Of a stretch of 45,601 nucleotides of DNA, positions 1 to 8,851 are shown one piece after another. The stretch is from assembly GCF_011752565.1 (NCBI RefSeq), contig NZ_VWXK01000044.1, positions 1-45,601 on the forward strand, read 5' to 3'. The translations under genes and the position numbers were made by a program. The DNA is from Pantoea sp. Ap-967 (GTDB lineage: Bacteria > Pseudomonadota > Gammaproteobacteria > Pseudomonadales > Pseudomonadaceae). Position 1 is the first letter of the stretch. Each line of letters begins with the position of its first letter. Under the pieces are notes generated by a model. The model saw only the letters and a list, made by a program, of their open reading frames with translations, was not told the origin of the DNA and ran no database searches.

Positions 1-127
1 CCGAGTACATCCATTACTACAACCACGAACGAATCAAAATGAAGCTCAATGGCCTGAGTCCTGTGGCTTACAGGACTCAGGCTGAGGTAGCCTAGCTTCG
101 ACCGTCTAACATTTGGGGCGCAGTTCA
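1..127 (+). mobile_element. Right end of an IS3-family insertion sequence
   Basis: The window opens inside an insertion sequence whose body lies to the left. What is visible is the last 30 codons of the transposase and then a terminal inverted repeat. Read from the outside inwards, the end is TGAACTGCGCCCCAAATG (complement of 110-127), which fits the TGAACTG(C)-CCCC type of IS3-family ends as I remember them. The outer boundary is placed at base 127 on that pattern; the target-site duplication cannot be checked because the left end is absent. The end lies about 150 bases before the mexC start codon. Confidence 0.7.
3..95 (+). CDS. IS3-family transposase OrfB, C-terminal fragment
   Basis: This is the last 30 codons of an IS3-type transposase (the OrfB, DDE integrase part), cut by the window edge. 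The reading frame gives EYIHYYNHERIKMKLNGLSP followed by VAYRTQAEVA and a TAG stop. The Y-x-x-Y-N-x-x-R-x-x-x-x-L-x-x-x-S-P pattern is the well-known tail of the rve catalytic domain in this family, just after the catalytic glutamate. It sits directly inside the terminal repeat of the element, as expected for the 3' end of orfB. Whether the element is intact and active cannot be told from this fragment. Confidence 0.8.
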   Translation, partial: EYIHYYNHERIKMKLNGLSPVAYRTQAEVA

Positions 128-200
128 GGCGTGCGTTCCCCACCCTCCGTAGGAGCGAGCAAAGCTCGCGAACGCTTCACAAATATTCACAAAGTTTCAA

Positions 201-220
201 ATGAGACAAAATTGACTCAT
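201..220. promoter_or_regulatory. Candidate NfxB operator upstream of mexC
   Basis: The 20 bases ATGAGACAAAATTGACTCAT form an imperfect palindrome with arms ATGAG and CTCAT, 56 bases before the mexC ATG. The half-site ATGAGACA occurs again in a perfect palindrome upstream of nfxB (6734-6749). Two regulated loci sharing a half-site suggests one repressor, and NfxB is the obvious candidate. The spacing and orientation of the arms differ between the two sites, so this is inference from sequence only. Confidence 0.5.
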
Positions 221-275
221 TAAGCCTCCAGAAATATCATTCGGGCCGTTTTTCTCTAAATAGCTCGGGTGAATC

Positions 276-1418
276 ATGCGCCACTTGCGTGCACTAGGAC
301 TGGTCAGCTGCTTGGCCGCTGCCGTTGCGTTAGCCGGCTGCGACGAACAGCAAGCGCCAGCCTCCGCCGCCAACACCACCATTCCCGTCCAGACCGTCAC
401 CGTCGCCAGCGAACCGCTGGCCCTGGCCTCGACCCTGCCTGGCCGGGTCGAACCCATGCGGGTGGCGGAAGTCCGCGCCCGGGTGGCCGGTATCGTCCTG
501 CACAAACGTTTCGAAGAGGGCGCCGACGTCAAGGCCGGCGATGTGCTGTTCCAGATCGACCCGGCGCCGTTCAAGGCCGCGCTGTCGCGTGCCGAAGGCG
601 AGCTGGCCCGTGCCCAGTCGGTGATGCTCGAAGCCCAGGCGCGGGTGCGCCGCTACCAGCCGCTGGTGAAGATCGAGGCGGTCAGCCAGCAAGACTTCGA
701 CAAGGCCAGTGCCGACCTGCGCAGCGGCCAGGCGGCCGTGCGCTCGGCCCAGGCCGATGTCGAAACGGCGCGCCTTAACCTTGGCTATGCCACGGTCAAG
801 GCGCCCATCTCCGGCCGGATCGGCCGCGCCCTGGTCACCGAAGGTGCGCTGGTGGGGCAGGGCGACGCCACGCTGATGGCGCGCGTGCAGCAACTCGACC
901 CGATCTACGTCGACTTCACCCAATCCGCCGCCGACGCCCTGCGTTTGCGCCAGGCGCTCAAGGACGGCGAACTGGCCGCCGGCGACAACCCCGCGCTGAC
1001 AGCCCGGGTCGAAGGCACCGATTACCAACGCCAGGGCACGCTGATGTTCACCGACGTGGCCGTTGACCGTGGCACCGGCCAGGTCACCCTGCGCGGGCGT
1101 TTCGACAACGCCGACGGCATCCTGCTGCCGGGCATGTACGTGCGCGTGCTGACGCCCCAGGGCACCGACAACCAGGCCATCCTGGTGCCGCAACGCGCCA
1201 TCCAGCGCGGCAGCGATGGCGAGGCGCGGGTGCTGCTGGTGGGCACCGGTGGCATCGCCGAGGCCCGTGCCGTGCGCACCGGCGCCATGCACGGTGCGCG
1301 CTGGCAGGTCACCGAGGGCCTGCGCCCGGGCGACCAGGTGATCGTTGGCAGCCCGGCGGGCCTGGCCCCCGGCATGCCCGTGGCACCGGCCGCCGCGCAA
1401 CACGCAGCGGCGCGCTGA
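276..1418 (+). CDS. mexC: RND efflux periplasmic adaptor (MexC-like)
   Basis: This is the membrane-fusion subunit of a tripartite RND multidrug efflux pump; it links the inner-membrane transporter MexD to the outer-membrane channel. The 380-residue protein has a lipoprotein signal peptide with lipobox LAGC (Cys22), then the biotinyl-lipoyl half-motif (PGRVEPMRVAEVRARVAGIV), an alpha-helical hairpin around residues 95-150, a second lipoyl half (LGYATVKAPISGRIGRALV) and a beta-barrel ending near PGMYVRV. Length and domain order are normal for MexA/MexC/AcrA proteins. It is the first gene of a three-gene operon, 15 bases before mexD. A palindrome at 201-220 is the likely repressor site. The MexC assignment rests mainly on the NfxB-type regulator next to the operon. 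Confidence 0.85.
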   Translation: MRHLRALGLVSCLAAAVALAGCDEQQAPASAANTTIPVQTVTVASEPLALASTLPGRVEPMRVAEVRARVAGIVLHKRFEEGADVKAGDVLFQIDPAPFKAALSRAEGELARAQSVMLEAQARVRRYQPLVKIEAVSQQDFDKASADLRSGQAAVRSAQADVETARLNLGYATVKAPISGRIGRALVTEGALVGQGDATLMARVQQLDPIYVDFTQSAADALRLRQALKDGELAAGDNPALTARVEGTDYQRQGTLMFTDVAVDRGTGQVTLRGRFDNADGILLPGMYVRVLTPQGTDNQAILVPQRAIQRGSDGEARVLLVGTGGIAEARAVRTGAMHGARWQVTEGLRPGDQVIVGSPAGLAPGMPVAPAAAQHAAAR

Positions 1419-1433
1419 GGCGAGGAGCACGAG

Positions 1434-4400
1434 ATGTCCAAGTTCTTCATCAAGCGGCCGAACTTCGCCTGGGTCATGGCCCTGTTCATTTCCCTGGCCG
1501 GGTTGCTGGTAATCCCCATGCTGCCGGTGGCCCAGTACCCCAACGTGGCGCCGCCGCAAATCACCATCACCGCCACCTACCCGGGCGCCTCTGCCAAGGT
1601 GCTGGTGGAGTCGGTCACCAGCATCATCGAGGAGTCGCTCAACGGCGCCAAGAACCTGCTGTACTTCGAGTCCACCAACAACTCCAACGGCATGGCCGAG
1701 GTGGTGGCCACCTTCGAGCCGGGCACCGACCCGGAACTGGCCCAGGTGGACGTGCAGAACCGCCTGAAGAAAGCCGAGGCGCGCATGCCGCAGGCGGTCA
1801 CCACCCAGGGTATCCAGGTGGAACAGACCAGCGCCGGCTTCTTGCTGATCTACGCCCTGAGCTACAAGGATGGCGCCGGCAAGGCCGATACCACGGCCCT
1901 GGGCGACTACGCCGCACGCAACATCAACAACGAACTGCGCCGGGTGCCGGGCGTGGGCAAGCTGCAGTTCTTCTCCTCGGAAGCGGCCATGCGCGTGTGG
2001 GTCGACCCGCAGAAGCTGGTGGGTTTCGGCCTGTCGATCGATGACGTGAGCAACGCCATTCGCGGGCAGAACGTGCAGGTGCCGGCCGGCAGCTTCGGCA
2101 GTGCGCCAGGCAGCAGCGAACAGGAACTGACCGCCACCCTGGCGGTGCAGGGCACCCTTGACGACCCCGAGGCCTTCGGCCGCGTGCTGCTGCGCGCCAA
2201 CCCCGACGGCTCGCAGGTAACCCTGGCCGATGTCGCCCGGCTGGAAGTGGGCCTGGAAAGCTACAATTTCTCCTCGCGCCTGGACGGCAAGCCGGCGGTG
2301 GCCGGCGCGGTGCAGCTGGCACCCGGTGCCAACGCGCTGAAAACCGCCGAGCGGGTCAAGGAACGTTTGGCCGAGCTGAGCGAATTCTTCCCCGAAGGCG
2401 TCGAGTATTCGGTGCCCTACGACACCTCGCGCTTCGTCGACGTGGCCATCGAGAAGGTGATCCATACCCTGATCGAGGCCATGGTCCTGGTGTTCCTGGT
2501 GATGTTCCTGTTCCTGCAGAACATCCGCTACACCCTGATCCCGTCGATCGTGGTGCCGGTGTGCCTGCTCGGTACGCTGATGGTGATGAAGTTGCTGGGC
2601 TTCTCGGTGAACATGATGACCATGTTCGGCATGGTGCTGGCCATTGGCATTCTGGTCGACGACGCCATCGTGGTGGTGGAAAACGTCGAGCGCATCATGG
2701 CCGAAGAAGGGCTGCCGCCGGCCCAGGCCACGGTCAAGGCCATGGGCCAGGTGTCGGGGGCGATCATTGGTATCACCCTGGTGTTGTCGGCGGTGTTCCT
2801 GCCGCTGGCGTTCATGGCAGGTTCCGTGGGGGTGATCTACCAGCAGTTCTCGCTGTCGCTGGCGGTGTCGATCCTGTTCTCGGGCTTCCTGGCGCTTACC
2901 TTCACCCCGGCGCTGTGCGCCACGCTGCTCAAGCCGGTGGCCCCGGGGCACCATGAGAAGCGCGGGTTCTTCGGCGCTTTCAACCGTGGTTTCGCCCGCC
3001 TGACCGAGCGCTACTCGGGCATGAACGGCGCGCTGGTCAAGCGTGCTGGCCGCTACATGCTGGTGTACGCCGGGATCCTGGCGATGCTGGGCTACTTCTA
3101 CCTGCGCCTGCCCGAATCGTTCGTGCCGGTGGAAGACCAAGGCTACGCCATCGTCGACGTGCAGCTGCCGCCGGGCGCCAGCCGCGTGCGCACCGATGCC
3201 ACCGGCCAGGCGCTGGAGCAGTTTCTGATGTCACGCGAGGCATTGGCCTCGGCATTCGTGGTCAGCGGCTTCAGCTTCTCGGGCATGGGTGAGAACGCCG
3301 CGCTGGCATTCCCCACCTACAAGGACTGGTCGCTGCGCGGCAAGGACCAGTCGGTGGACGCCGAAACCGTGGCCATCAACGCCCGCTTTGCCGGCCATGA
3401 CGACGGCACGATCATGGCGGTCAACCCGCCGCCCATCGACGGCCTGGGTAACTCCGGCGGCTTTGCCCTGCGCCTGCTCGACCGTGGCGGCCTGGGCCGC
3501 GAAGCCTTGCTGGCGGCACGTGACCAGTTGCTGGGCCAGGCCAATGGCAACCCGGTGATTCTCTACGCGATGATGGAAGGCTTGGCCGAAGCACCGCAAC
3601 TGCGGGTGGCGATCGACCGTGAAAAGGCCCGTGCCCTGGGTGTGAGCTTCGAGAGCATCAATAGCACCCTGGCCACGGCGTTCGGCTCGGCGGTGATCAA
3701 CGACTTCACCAACGCCGGCCGCCAGCAGCGCGTGGTGGTGCAGGCCGAGCAGGGCGAGCGGATGACCCCGGAAAGCGTGCTGCGCCTGTACGCGCCCAAT
3801 GCCAATGGCCAGCAGGTGCCGTTCAGCAGCTTCGTCACCACCCATTGGGAGGAAGGGCCGGTGCAAATCGTGCGCTACAACGGCTACCCGTCCATCCGCA
3901 TCGCCGGCGACGCTGCGCCGGGCCACAGCACCGGCCAGGCCATGGCCGAGATGGAGCGCCTGGCCAGTGCGCTGCCGCCGGGCATCGGCTATGCCTGGAC
4001 GGGCCTGTCGTACCAGGAAAAGGTGTCCAGCGGCCAGGCGGGCAGCCTGTTCGCCCTGGCCATCCTGGTGGTGTTCCTGCTGCTGGTGGCGTTGTACGAA
4101 AGCTGGGCGATCCCGTTGACGGTGATGCTGATCGTGCCCATCGGCGCCCTTGGCGCGGTGCTGGCGGTGATGGTGACCGGCTTGCCCAACGATGTGTACT
4201 TCAAGGTTGGCCTGATCACCATCATTGGCCTGGCGGCGAAGAACGCGATCCTGATCGTCGAGTTCGCCAAGGAGCTGTGGGAGAAGGGCTACAGCCTGCG
4301 TGACGCTGCCATCGAGGCTGCACGCCTGCGTTTCCGGCCGATCGTGATGACCTCCCTGGCGTTCATCCTCGGCGTGGTGCCCCTGGCGCTTGCCAGCGGC

Positions 4401-4574
4401 GCCGGCGCGGCCAGCCAGCGCGCCATTGGTACCGGGGTGATCGGCGGCATGCTCAGCGCCACCTTGCTGGGCGTGGTGTTCGTGCCGATCTGTTTCGTCT
4501 GGGTGCTGTCGCTGCTCAAGCGCAAGCCGGCCCCGCAAACCCACGCTGGCGAGGTGACTGATGCGCATGCGTAA
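1434..4574 (+). CDS. mexD: RND efflux inner-membrane transporter (MexD-like)
   Basis: This is the proton-driven pump subunit of the RND system; it takes up hydrophobic or amphiphilic drugs from the periplasm and outer leaflet and passes them to the outer-membrane channel. The 1046-residue length is usual for the HAE-1 family. It starts MSKFFIKRPNFAW, carries the proton-relay aspartates in TM4 (GILVDDAIVVVEN, Asp409 and Asp410) and the TM10 signature GLAAKNAILIVEFA with its lysine. Two large periplasmic loops lie between TM1-TM2 and TM7-TM8. A GAGGAG ribosome site precedes the ATG by about 6 bases. It is followed by the channel gene with a 14-base overlap, so the last two cistrons are translationally coupled. 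Confidence 0.9.
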   Translation: MSKFFIKRPNFAWVMALFISLAGLLVIPMLPVAQYPNVAPPQITITATYPGASAKVLVESVTSIIEESLNGAKNLLYFESTNNSNGMAEVVATFEPGTDPELAQVDVQNRLKKAEARMPQAVTTQGIQVEQTSAGFLLIYALSYKDGAGKADTTALGDYAARNINNELRRVPGVGKLQFFSSEAAMRVWVDPQKLVGFGLSIDDVSNAIRGQNVQVPAGSFGSAPGSSEQELTATLAVQGTLDDPEAFGRVLLRANPDGSQVTLADVARLEVGLESYNFSSRLDGKPAVAGAVQLAPGANALKTAERVKERLAELSEFFPEGVEYSVPYDTSRFVDVAIEKVIHTLIEAMVLVFLVMFLFLQNIRYTLIPSIVVPVCLLGTLMVMKLLGFSVNMMTMFGMVLAIGILVDDAIVVVENVERIMAEEGLPPAQATVKAMGQVSGAIIGITLVLSAVFLPLAFMAGSVGVIYQQFSLSLAVSILFSGFLALTFTPALCATLLKPVAPGHHEKRGFFGAFNRGFARLTERYSGMNGALVKRAGRYMLVYAGILAMLGYFYLRLPESFVPVEDQGYAIVDVQLPPGASRVRTDATGQALEQFLMSREALASAFVVSGFSFSGMGENAALAFPTYKDWSLRGKDQSVDAETVAINARFAGHDDGTIMAVNPPPIDGLGNSGGFALRLLDRGGLGREALLAARDQLLGQANGNPVILYAMMEGLAEAPQLRVAIDREKARALGVSFESINSTLATAFGSAVINDFTNAGRQQRVVVQAEQGERMTPESVLRLYAPNANGQQVPFSSFVTTHWEEGPVQIVRYNGYPSIRIAGDAAPGHSTGQAMAEMERLASALPPGIGYAWTGLSYQEKVSSGQAGSLFALAILVVFLLLVALYESWAIPLTVMLIVPIGALGAVLAVMVTGLPNDVYFKVGLITIIGLAAKNAILIVEFAKELWEKGYSLRDAAIEAARLRFRPIVMTSLAFILGVVPLALASGAGAASQRAIGTGVIGGMLSATLLGVVFVPICFVWVLSLLKRKPAPQTHAGEVTDAHA

Positions 4575-5958
4575 TGTGTTGCTGCCGTTCGCCCTGGCCT
4601 TGCTGGCCAGCGGCTGCTCGCTGGCGCCCACCTACCAGCGCCCCGAGGCGCCCGTGGCGCGCCAGTGGCAGGCTGCGCCAGAGCAGCCAGGCCAGGCCGT
4701 GGATGGCCTGGATTGGCAGGCGTTCATCGTCGACCCGGCCTTGCGCCAGCTGGTGGGCACGGCGCTGGACAACAACCGCTCGCTGCGCCAGACCCTGCTG
4801 GACATCGAGCAGGCCCGGGCGCAGTACCGGATTCAGCGGGCCGACCGGGTGCCGGGCGTGAGTGCTGGCGCTTCCGCCAACCGGCAGCGCGTACCGGCCA
4901 GCCTGGCCAGTGACGGATCGGGCGGCTTCACCAGCACCTACCAGGTGGGGGTGTCGTTGCCGGAGTACGAAGTCGACCTGTTCGGCAGGGTGAAAAGCCT
5001 TAGCGATGCGGCACTGGAGCAGTACCTGGCCACTGAGGAAGCCGGGCGCGCGGCACGTATCGCGCTGATTGGCGAGGTCAGCCAGGCGTACCTGAGCCTG
5101 GATGGCGCCGAGCGGCGGCTGGCGTTGACCCGCCAGGCCCTGGCCAGCCGTGAAGACTCGCTGGCCTTGATCGGCCAGCGCCGCACTGCCGGTGCGGCCA
5201 CCGCCCTGGATCACCAGGAGGCCCTGGGCCTGGTCGAGCAGGCCCGCGCCGAGCTTGAAAGCAACCTGCGCCAGCAGCGCCAGGCGCGCAATGCCTTGGT
5301 GCTGCTGGTAGGCAGCGCGCAGGCGGTGATCCCGGCCCAGCGGCAAACGGCGCCCAGCGTGTTGCAGGACATCGCGCCCGGCGCGCCGTCGGCGCTGCTT
5401 GAGCGGCGGCCCGATATCCTCGCCGCCGAGCACCGGCTGCGGGCACGCAACGCCGACATTGGTGCGGCGCGGGCGGCGTTTTTCCCGCGCATCAGCCTGA
5501 CCGGGAATTTCGGCACGTCGAGCGCGCAGGTGTCGGGCTTGTTCGACGGTGGTTCGCGCAGTTGGGCCTTCATGCCGCAGTTATCGGTGCCGCTGTTCGA
5601 TGCCGGGCGTAACCGCGCCGGGCTGAGTTTGGCCGAGGCGCGCAAGGATGCGGCGGTGGCGGCCTATGAGGGCGCCATCCAGGCGGCCTTCCGCGAGGTG
5701 GCCGATGCGCTGGCGGCCACGGATACGCTGCGGCGCGAAGAGGTGGCGCGGCGCTCGCTGGCCGAAACCAGCCGGGCCACGCTGGCTTTGGCCAAGGCCC
5801 GGTATGAAGGTGGAATCGACAGCCACCTGCGCTACCTGGATGCGCAGCGCAGTGATTTTGTGAACGAGGCGGCGTATATCGAGGCCAGTACCCAGCGGCA
5901 GCTGGCGTTGGTCGACCTGTTCCGCGCGCTGGGCGGTGGGTGGCCGGCGCGGGGCTGA
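4561..5958 (+). CDS. oprJ: Outer-membrane efflux channel lipoprotein (OprJ-like)
   Basis: This is the TolC/OprM-family channel that completes the efflux pump. The 465-residue precursor has a lipoprotein signal (LLASGC, lipid-carrying Cys19) followed by the family start SLAPTYQRPEAPV. Two OEP repeats follow, each with long helices (residues about 60-250 and 260-455). The motif LLERRPDILAAEHRLRARNA between the repeats is typical of the NodT/OprM group. Its ATG lies inside the end of mexD; a second ATG two codons later is also possible. A strong intrinsic terminator follows 36 bases after the stop. Confidence 0.87.
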   Translation: MRMRNVLLPFALALLASGCSLAPTYQRPEAPVARQWQAAPEQPGQAVDGLDWQAFIVDPALRQLVGTALDNNRSLRQTLLDIEQARAQYRIQRADRVPGVSAGASANRQRVPASLASDGSGGFTSTYQVGVSLPEYEVDLFGRVKSLSDAALEQYLATEEAGRAARIALIGEVSQAYLSLDGAERRLALTRQALASREDSLALIGQRRTAGAATALDHQEALGLVEQARAELESNLRQQRQARNALVLLVGSAQAVIPAQRQTAPSVLQDIAPGAPSALLERRPDILAAEHRLRARNADIGAARAAFFPRISLTGNFGTSSAQVSGLFDGGSRSWAFMPQLSVPLFDAGRNRAGLSLAEARKDAAVAAYEGAIQAAFREVADALAATDTLRREEVARRSLAETSRATLALAKARYEGGIDSHLRYLDAQRSDFVNEAAYIEASTQRQLALVDLFRALGGGWPARG

Positions 5959-5994
5959 ATACAGGCTCCTTTGGTTGGGTGATCCGGCCGGTTT

Positions 5995-6028
5995 GGCCCC
6001 TGGGACTTGTGCCCAGGGGCCTTTTTTT
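5995..6028 (+). terminator. Intrinsic terminator of the mexC-mexD-oprJ operon
   Basis: A perfect 10-base-pair stem (GGCCCCTGGG at 5995-6004 with CCCAGGGGCC at 6012-6021) with a 7-base loop is followed at once by seven T residues. This is a textbook Rho-independent terminator on the plus strand, 36 bases after oprJ. It separates the operon from the convergent nfxB gene. Confidence 0.93.
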
Positions 6029-6109
6029 GTGCCGGAACGCGCGCCGCAGGCGGCGCATCGCGAGCTTTGCACAGGCCCCGTAGGAGCGAGCGCAGCTCGC
6101 GATCTCCGG

Positions 6110-6667
6110 TCAAACTCCGGCCAGGGCCCCATGCAAAAACAGCTGCTCCAGCGCCACCGCCGAATTGGCACTGGCCGCTCGCCCGCGGCGCTCGGCATCG
6201 ACCATGCCGTAGATCTGGGTAATGAACATCTCGGTAAACACCGCTGCGCTGATGTCGATGCGCAACACCCCCAACTGCTGCGCGCGCAGGAAGAAGCCAT
6301 CCATCGCCTGGGTATAGGCCAGCCAGCGGCGGTCTTCGCTGTCGCCCAACAGGGTGTCGGGGCGGTACTGGAACATCAGGAACACCAGCATTTCACGGTG
6401 CTTGAGGTGTTCGGCAATCAGGTGGCGCACGGCATCCAGTGGGTCGGCTGTGCCCAGCGCGGCGTTGCTGATGACCTGATTGAGCACCTGCTCGCCATGG
6501 TCTTCGAGCATCGCCACCAGGTTGTCACGGGTGCCGCAGAAGCGGTGCAGGGTGGCCTTGCTGACACCGGCGGTTTCCGCCAGCTCCTTGAGGGTGGCGC
6601 GGGGGTGGACCACGATGGCGTGGGCCAGGGCCTTGAGCAGGCGTTCGTCGTGGGGGGTGGGTTGCAT
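6110..6667 (-). CDS. nfxB: TetR-family repressor NfxB of the MexCD-OprJ pump
   Basis: This 185-residue TetR-like DNA-binding protein closely matches what I remember of P. aeruginosa NfxB, the repressor of mexCD-oprJ: the stretches HDERL, RATLKELAE, AGVSKATLHRFCGTRDNL, VFLMFQYRPD and YGMVDAERRGRAAS line up. The helix-turn-helix is at about residues 23-45. The start was chosen at the ATG that gives MQPTPHDERL, which fits the known N-terminus; upstream in-frame ATGs exist. In P. aeruginosa nfxB lies upstream of and divergent from mexC, whereas here it is downstream and convergent. A perfect palindrome at 6734-6749 probably serves autoregulation. Confidence 0.85.
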   Translation of the reverse strand: MQPTPHDERLLKALAHAIVVHPRATLKELAETAGVSKATLHRFCGTRDNLVAMLEDHGEQVLNQVISNAALGTADPLDAVRHLIAEHLKHREMLVFLMFQYRPDTLLGDSEDRRWLAYTQAMDGFFLRAQQLGVLRIDISAAVFTEMFITQIYGMVDAERRGRAASANSAVALEQLFLHGALAGV

Positions 6668-6733
6668 CAGGGGGCCTCGCAGGGGTGGCATGCTTGGCAT
6701 TGTGCAGGAAATAGGTAGGGGATCAAGGTTTGG

Positions 6734-6749
6734 TGTCTCATATGAGACA
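6734..6749. promoter_or_regulatory. Perfect 16-base palindrome upstream of nfxB, candidate NfxB operator
   Basis: TGTCTCATATGAGACA is a perfect inverted repeat lying 67 bases before the nfxB start codon. It contains the half-site ATGAGACA also seen upstream of mexC at 201-208. A further TGTGTCTT lies just beyond it at 6754-6761. The position suits a repressor site over the nfxB promoter. Confidence 0.55.
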
Positions 6750-6765
6750 TTTTTGTGTCTTTGCC

Positions 6766-6835
6766 GGCCTCTTCGCGGGGCAAGCCCGCTCCTACACAAG
6801 GCCGTGTAGGAGCGGGCTTGCCCCGCGAAGAGGCC
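6766..6835. repeat. REP pair (inverted) between nfxB and rlhA
   Basis: Two REP units of the P. putida type face each other: GGCCTCTTCGCGGGGCAAGC onwards to CTCCTACA, an 8-base spacer, and the reverse complement back to GAAGAGGCC at 6835. The pair can fold into one long hairpin of about 31 base pairs between the end of rlhA and the promoter side of nfxB. Confidence 0.9.
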
Positions 6836-6850
6836 CTTACAGGCTATAGA

Positions 6851-8851
6851 TCAATGCGGCGCACGCGGAATGGTCTTGAGCAGGTCTTCCGGGCTGATGT
6901 GCCCCACCACCTGGGCCACCGCGCTACCCGGCGTCGGCAGATCGATGATGTGGCTTTTCATCTTGCCCACCACGTGCATCTCGCATGGCTTGCAGTCGAA
7001 CTTCAGGGTCAGCACCTCATCACCCTGAATCAGCTGCATCGGCGCCACCTTGGTCCGCACGCCAGTCACGCCCTTGGCCTGCTTGGGGCACAGGTTGAAC
7101 GAGAAGCGCAGGCAGTGCTTGGTGATCATCACCGGCACTTCGCCGTGCTCCTCGTGGGCTTCGTACGCAGCGTCGATCAATTGCACGCCATGGCGGTGGT
7201 AGAAGTCGCGGGCCTTCTGGTTGTACACGTTGGCCAGGAACGACAGGTGCGACTCCGGGTACACCGGGGGCGGCGTGGTTTCTGCCTTGCGCGCACCGCG
7301 TGGGTGGGCTTTCACCCGGGCTTCGGTCAGCGCCTCGATGGCTTCGCGGCGCAGGGCCTTGAGCTGCGAGTTGGGGATGAAATACGCCTGGGGCGCATCC
7401 AGCTCGATGGCATTGGCGTGGTACATCGTGGTGCCCAACTGGCCGAGCAGGTCGTGCAATTGCTCCAGCGCTTGCTGCGGCTTGTTGGCCGCGCCGAACG
7501 GGCCATCCAACGCCACTTGCACGCTGACGCCTTCTTCGCTGCTGACGGTCAGCATCAGGCGCTGCTCGCGCAGCACCGCGTGCCATTCCACGCCCACCCG
7601 GCGCTCGGCCGAGGTGCGCTGCAGGGCCTGTTGCCAGTTATGGTCGAGGTTGCGCGACAACGGGTGGTTCGGGCGCAGCTTGTGCAGGCCCTCGGGCATC
7701 TCGTTGGGCTCGACGCGGTAGCGGTAGCGCTTCTGGCCGTCTTCCTCGAACTCGCCACGGGGCTCGGCGATGTTGGCGCGGAAACCCACCACCTCACGCT
7801 TGACCAGTACGTTGAGGCCGTCGCCGTTGGTCAGCGGCACCTCGGTGACCACCTGCATGTCACGCTTGCCGACTTTCTCCACCACACCCACCGGCAGGCC
7901 GGTGAAGGTTGGCGAGTCGAAGGCGCCAATGTCGACCTTGCGGTCGGTGACGAAGTAGTCGGTGCTGCCGCGGTGGAAGGTTTTGTCCGGGTCGGGCACG
8001 AAGAAGTGCTCGGTACGGCCACTGGAAGCGCGGGCCAGTTCCGGGCGGCCTTCGAGGATGGCGTCGAGTTCCTTGCGGTAGTGGGCGGTGATGTTCTTCA
8101 CATAGCCCACGTCCTTGTAGCGGCCTTCGATCTTGAACGAACGCACGCCAGCATCGACCAGGTCGGCCAGGTTGGCGGTCTGGTTGTTGTCCTTCATCGA
8201 CAGCAGGTGCTTTTCGAAGGCAACCACGCGGCCCTGGTCGTCCTTGAGTGTGTAGGGCAGGCGGCAGGCCTGGGAGCAGTCGCCGCGGTTGGCGCTGCGC
8301 CCGGTCTGGGCGTGGGAGATGTTGCACTGGCCGGAGAAGGCCACGCACAGCGCACCGTGGATGAAGAACTCGATGGCCGCGTCGGTTTCGGCGGCGATGG
8401 CGCGGATTTGCTGCAGGTTCAGCTCACGGGCCAGCACCAGCTGGGAGAACCCGGCCTGGTCGAGGAACTTGGCCCGTTCCAGGGTGCGGATGTCGGTCTG
8501 GGTACTGGCGTGCAGTTCGATCGGCGGGATGTCCAGTTCCATCACCCCCAGGTCCTGCACGATCAGTGCGTCGACACCGGCGTCGTAGAGCTGGTGGATC
8601 AGCTTGCGCGCCGGCTCCAGCTCGTTGTCGTGAAGGATGGTGTTGATGGTGGTGAACACCCGGGCATGGTAGCGCCGGGCGAACTCGACCAGCTCGGCGA
8701 TTTCGCCGACCTCGTTGCAGGCGTTGTGCCGTGCGCCGAAGCTTGGGCCGCCGATATAAATGGCATCAGCACCGTGCAGGATCGCCTCGCGGGCGATGGT
8801 CACGTCACGGGCAGGGCTGAGCAGTTCCAGGTGATTCTTTGGAAGGGACAT
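6851..8851 (-). CDS. rlhA: 23S rRNA 5-hydroxycytidine C2501 synthase (U32 peptidase family)
   Basis: RlhA (formerly YdcP) hydroxylates C2501 of 23S rRNA. The 666-residue protein is almost collinear with the E. coli protein I remember (about 653 residues), not with the shorter TrhP/YegQ. Diagnostic stretches are LELLSPARDVTIAREAILHG, ADAIYIGGPSFGARHNA, ELHASTQTDIRT, FFIHGALCVAFSGQCNISHA, and the conserved cysteines of GDCSQACRLPY, likely metal-cluster ligands. The C-terminal region with FNLCPKQAKG and KFDCKPCEMHVVGK holds more conserved cysteines. The start was set at the ATG giving MSLPKNHLELL; the open frame continues upstream through REP sequence, which is not coding. It stands alone between REP elements. 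Confidence 0.92.
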   Translation of the reverse strand: MSLPKNHLELLSPARDVTIAREAILHGADAIYIGGPSFGARHNACNEVGEIAELVEFARRYHARVFTTINTILHDNELEPARKLIHQLYDAGVDALIVQDLGVMELDIPPIELHASTQTDIRTLERAKFLDQAGFSQLVLARELNLQQIRAIAAETDAAIEFFIHGALCVAFSGQCNISHAQTGRSANRGDCSQACRLPYTLKDDQGRVVAFEKHLLSMKDNNQTANLADLVDAGVRSFKIEGRYKDVGYVKNITAHYRKELDAILEGRPELARASSGRTEHFFVPDPDKTFHRGSTDYFVTDRKVDIGAFDSPTFTGLPVGVVEKVGKRDMQVVTEVPLTNGDGLNVLVKREVVGFRANIAEPRGEFEEDGQKRYRYRVEPNEMPEGLHKLRPNHPLSRNLDHNWQQALQRTSAERRVGVEWHAVLREQRLMLTVSSEEGVSVQVALDGPFGAANKPQQALEQLHDLLGQLGTTMYHANAIELDAPQAYFIPNSQLKALRREAIEALTEARVKAHPRGARKAETTPPPVYPESHLSFLANVYNQKARDFYHRHGVQLIDAAYEAHEEHGEVPVMITKHCLRFSFNLCPKQAKGVTGVRTKVAPMQLIQGDEVLTLKFDCKPCEMHVVGKMKSHIIDLPTPGSAVAQVVGHISPEDLLKTIPRAPH

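Noticed and set aside
330..3140. Very long open frame on the minus strand opposite mexC-mexD (over 900 codons)
   Set aside because: His/Gln/Arg-rich composition without domains; it is the usual antisense artefact of GC-rich codon bias opposite a confident RND operon.
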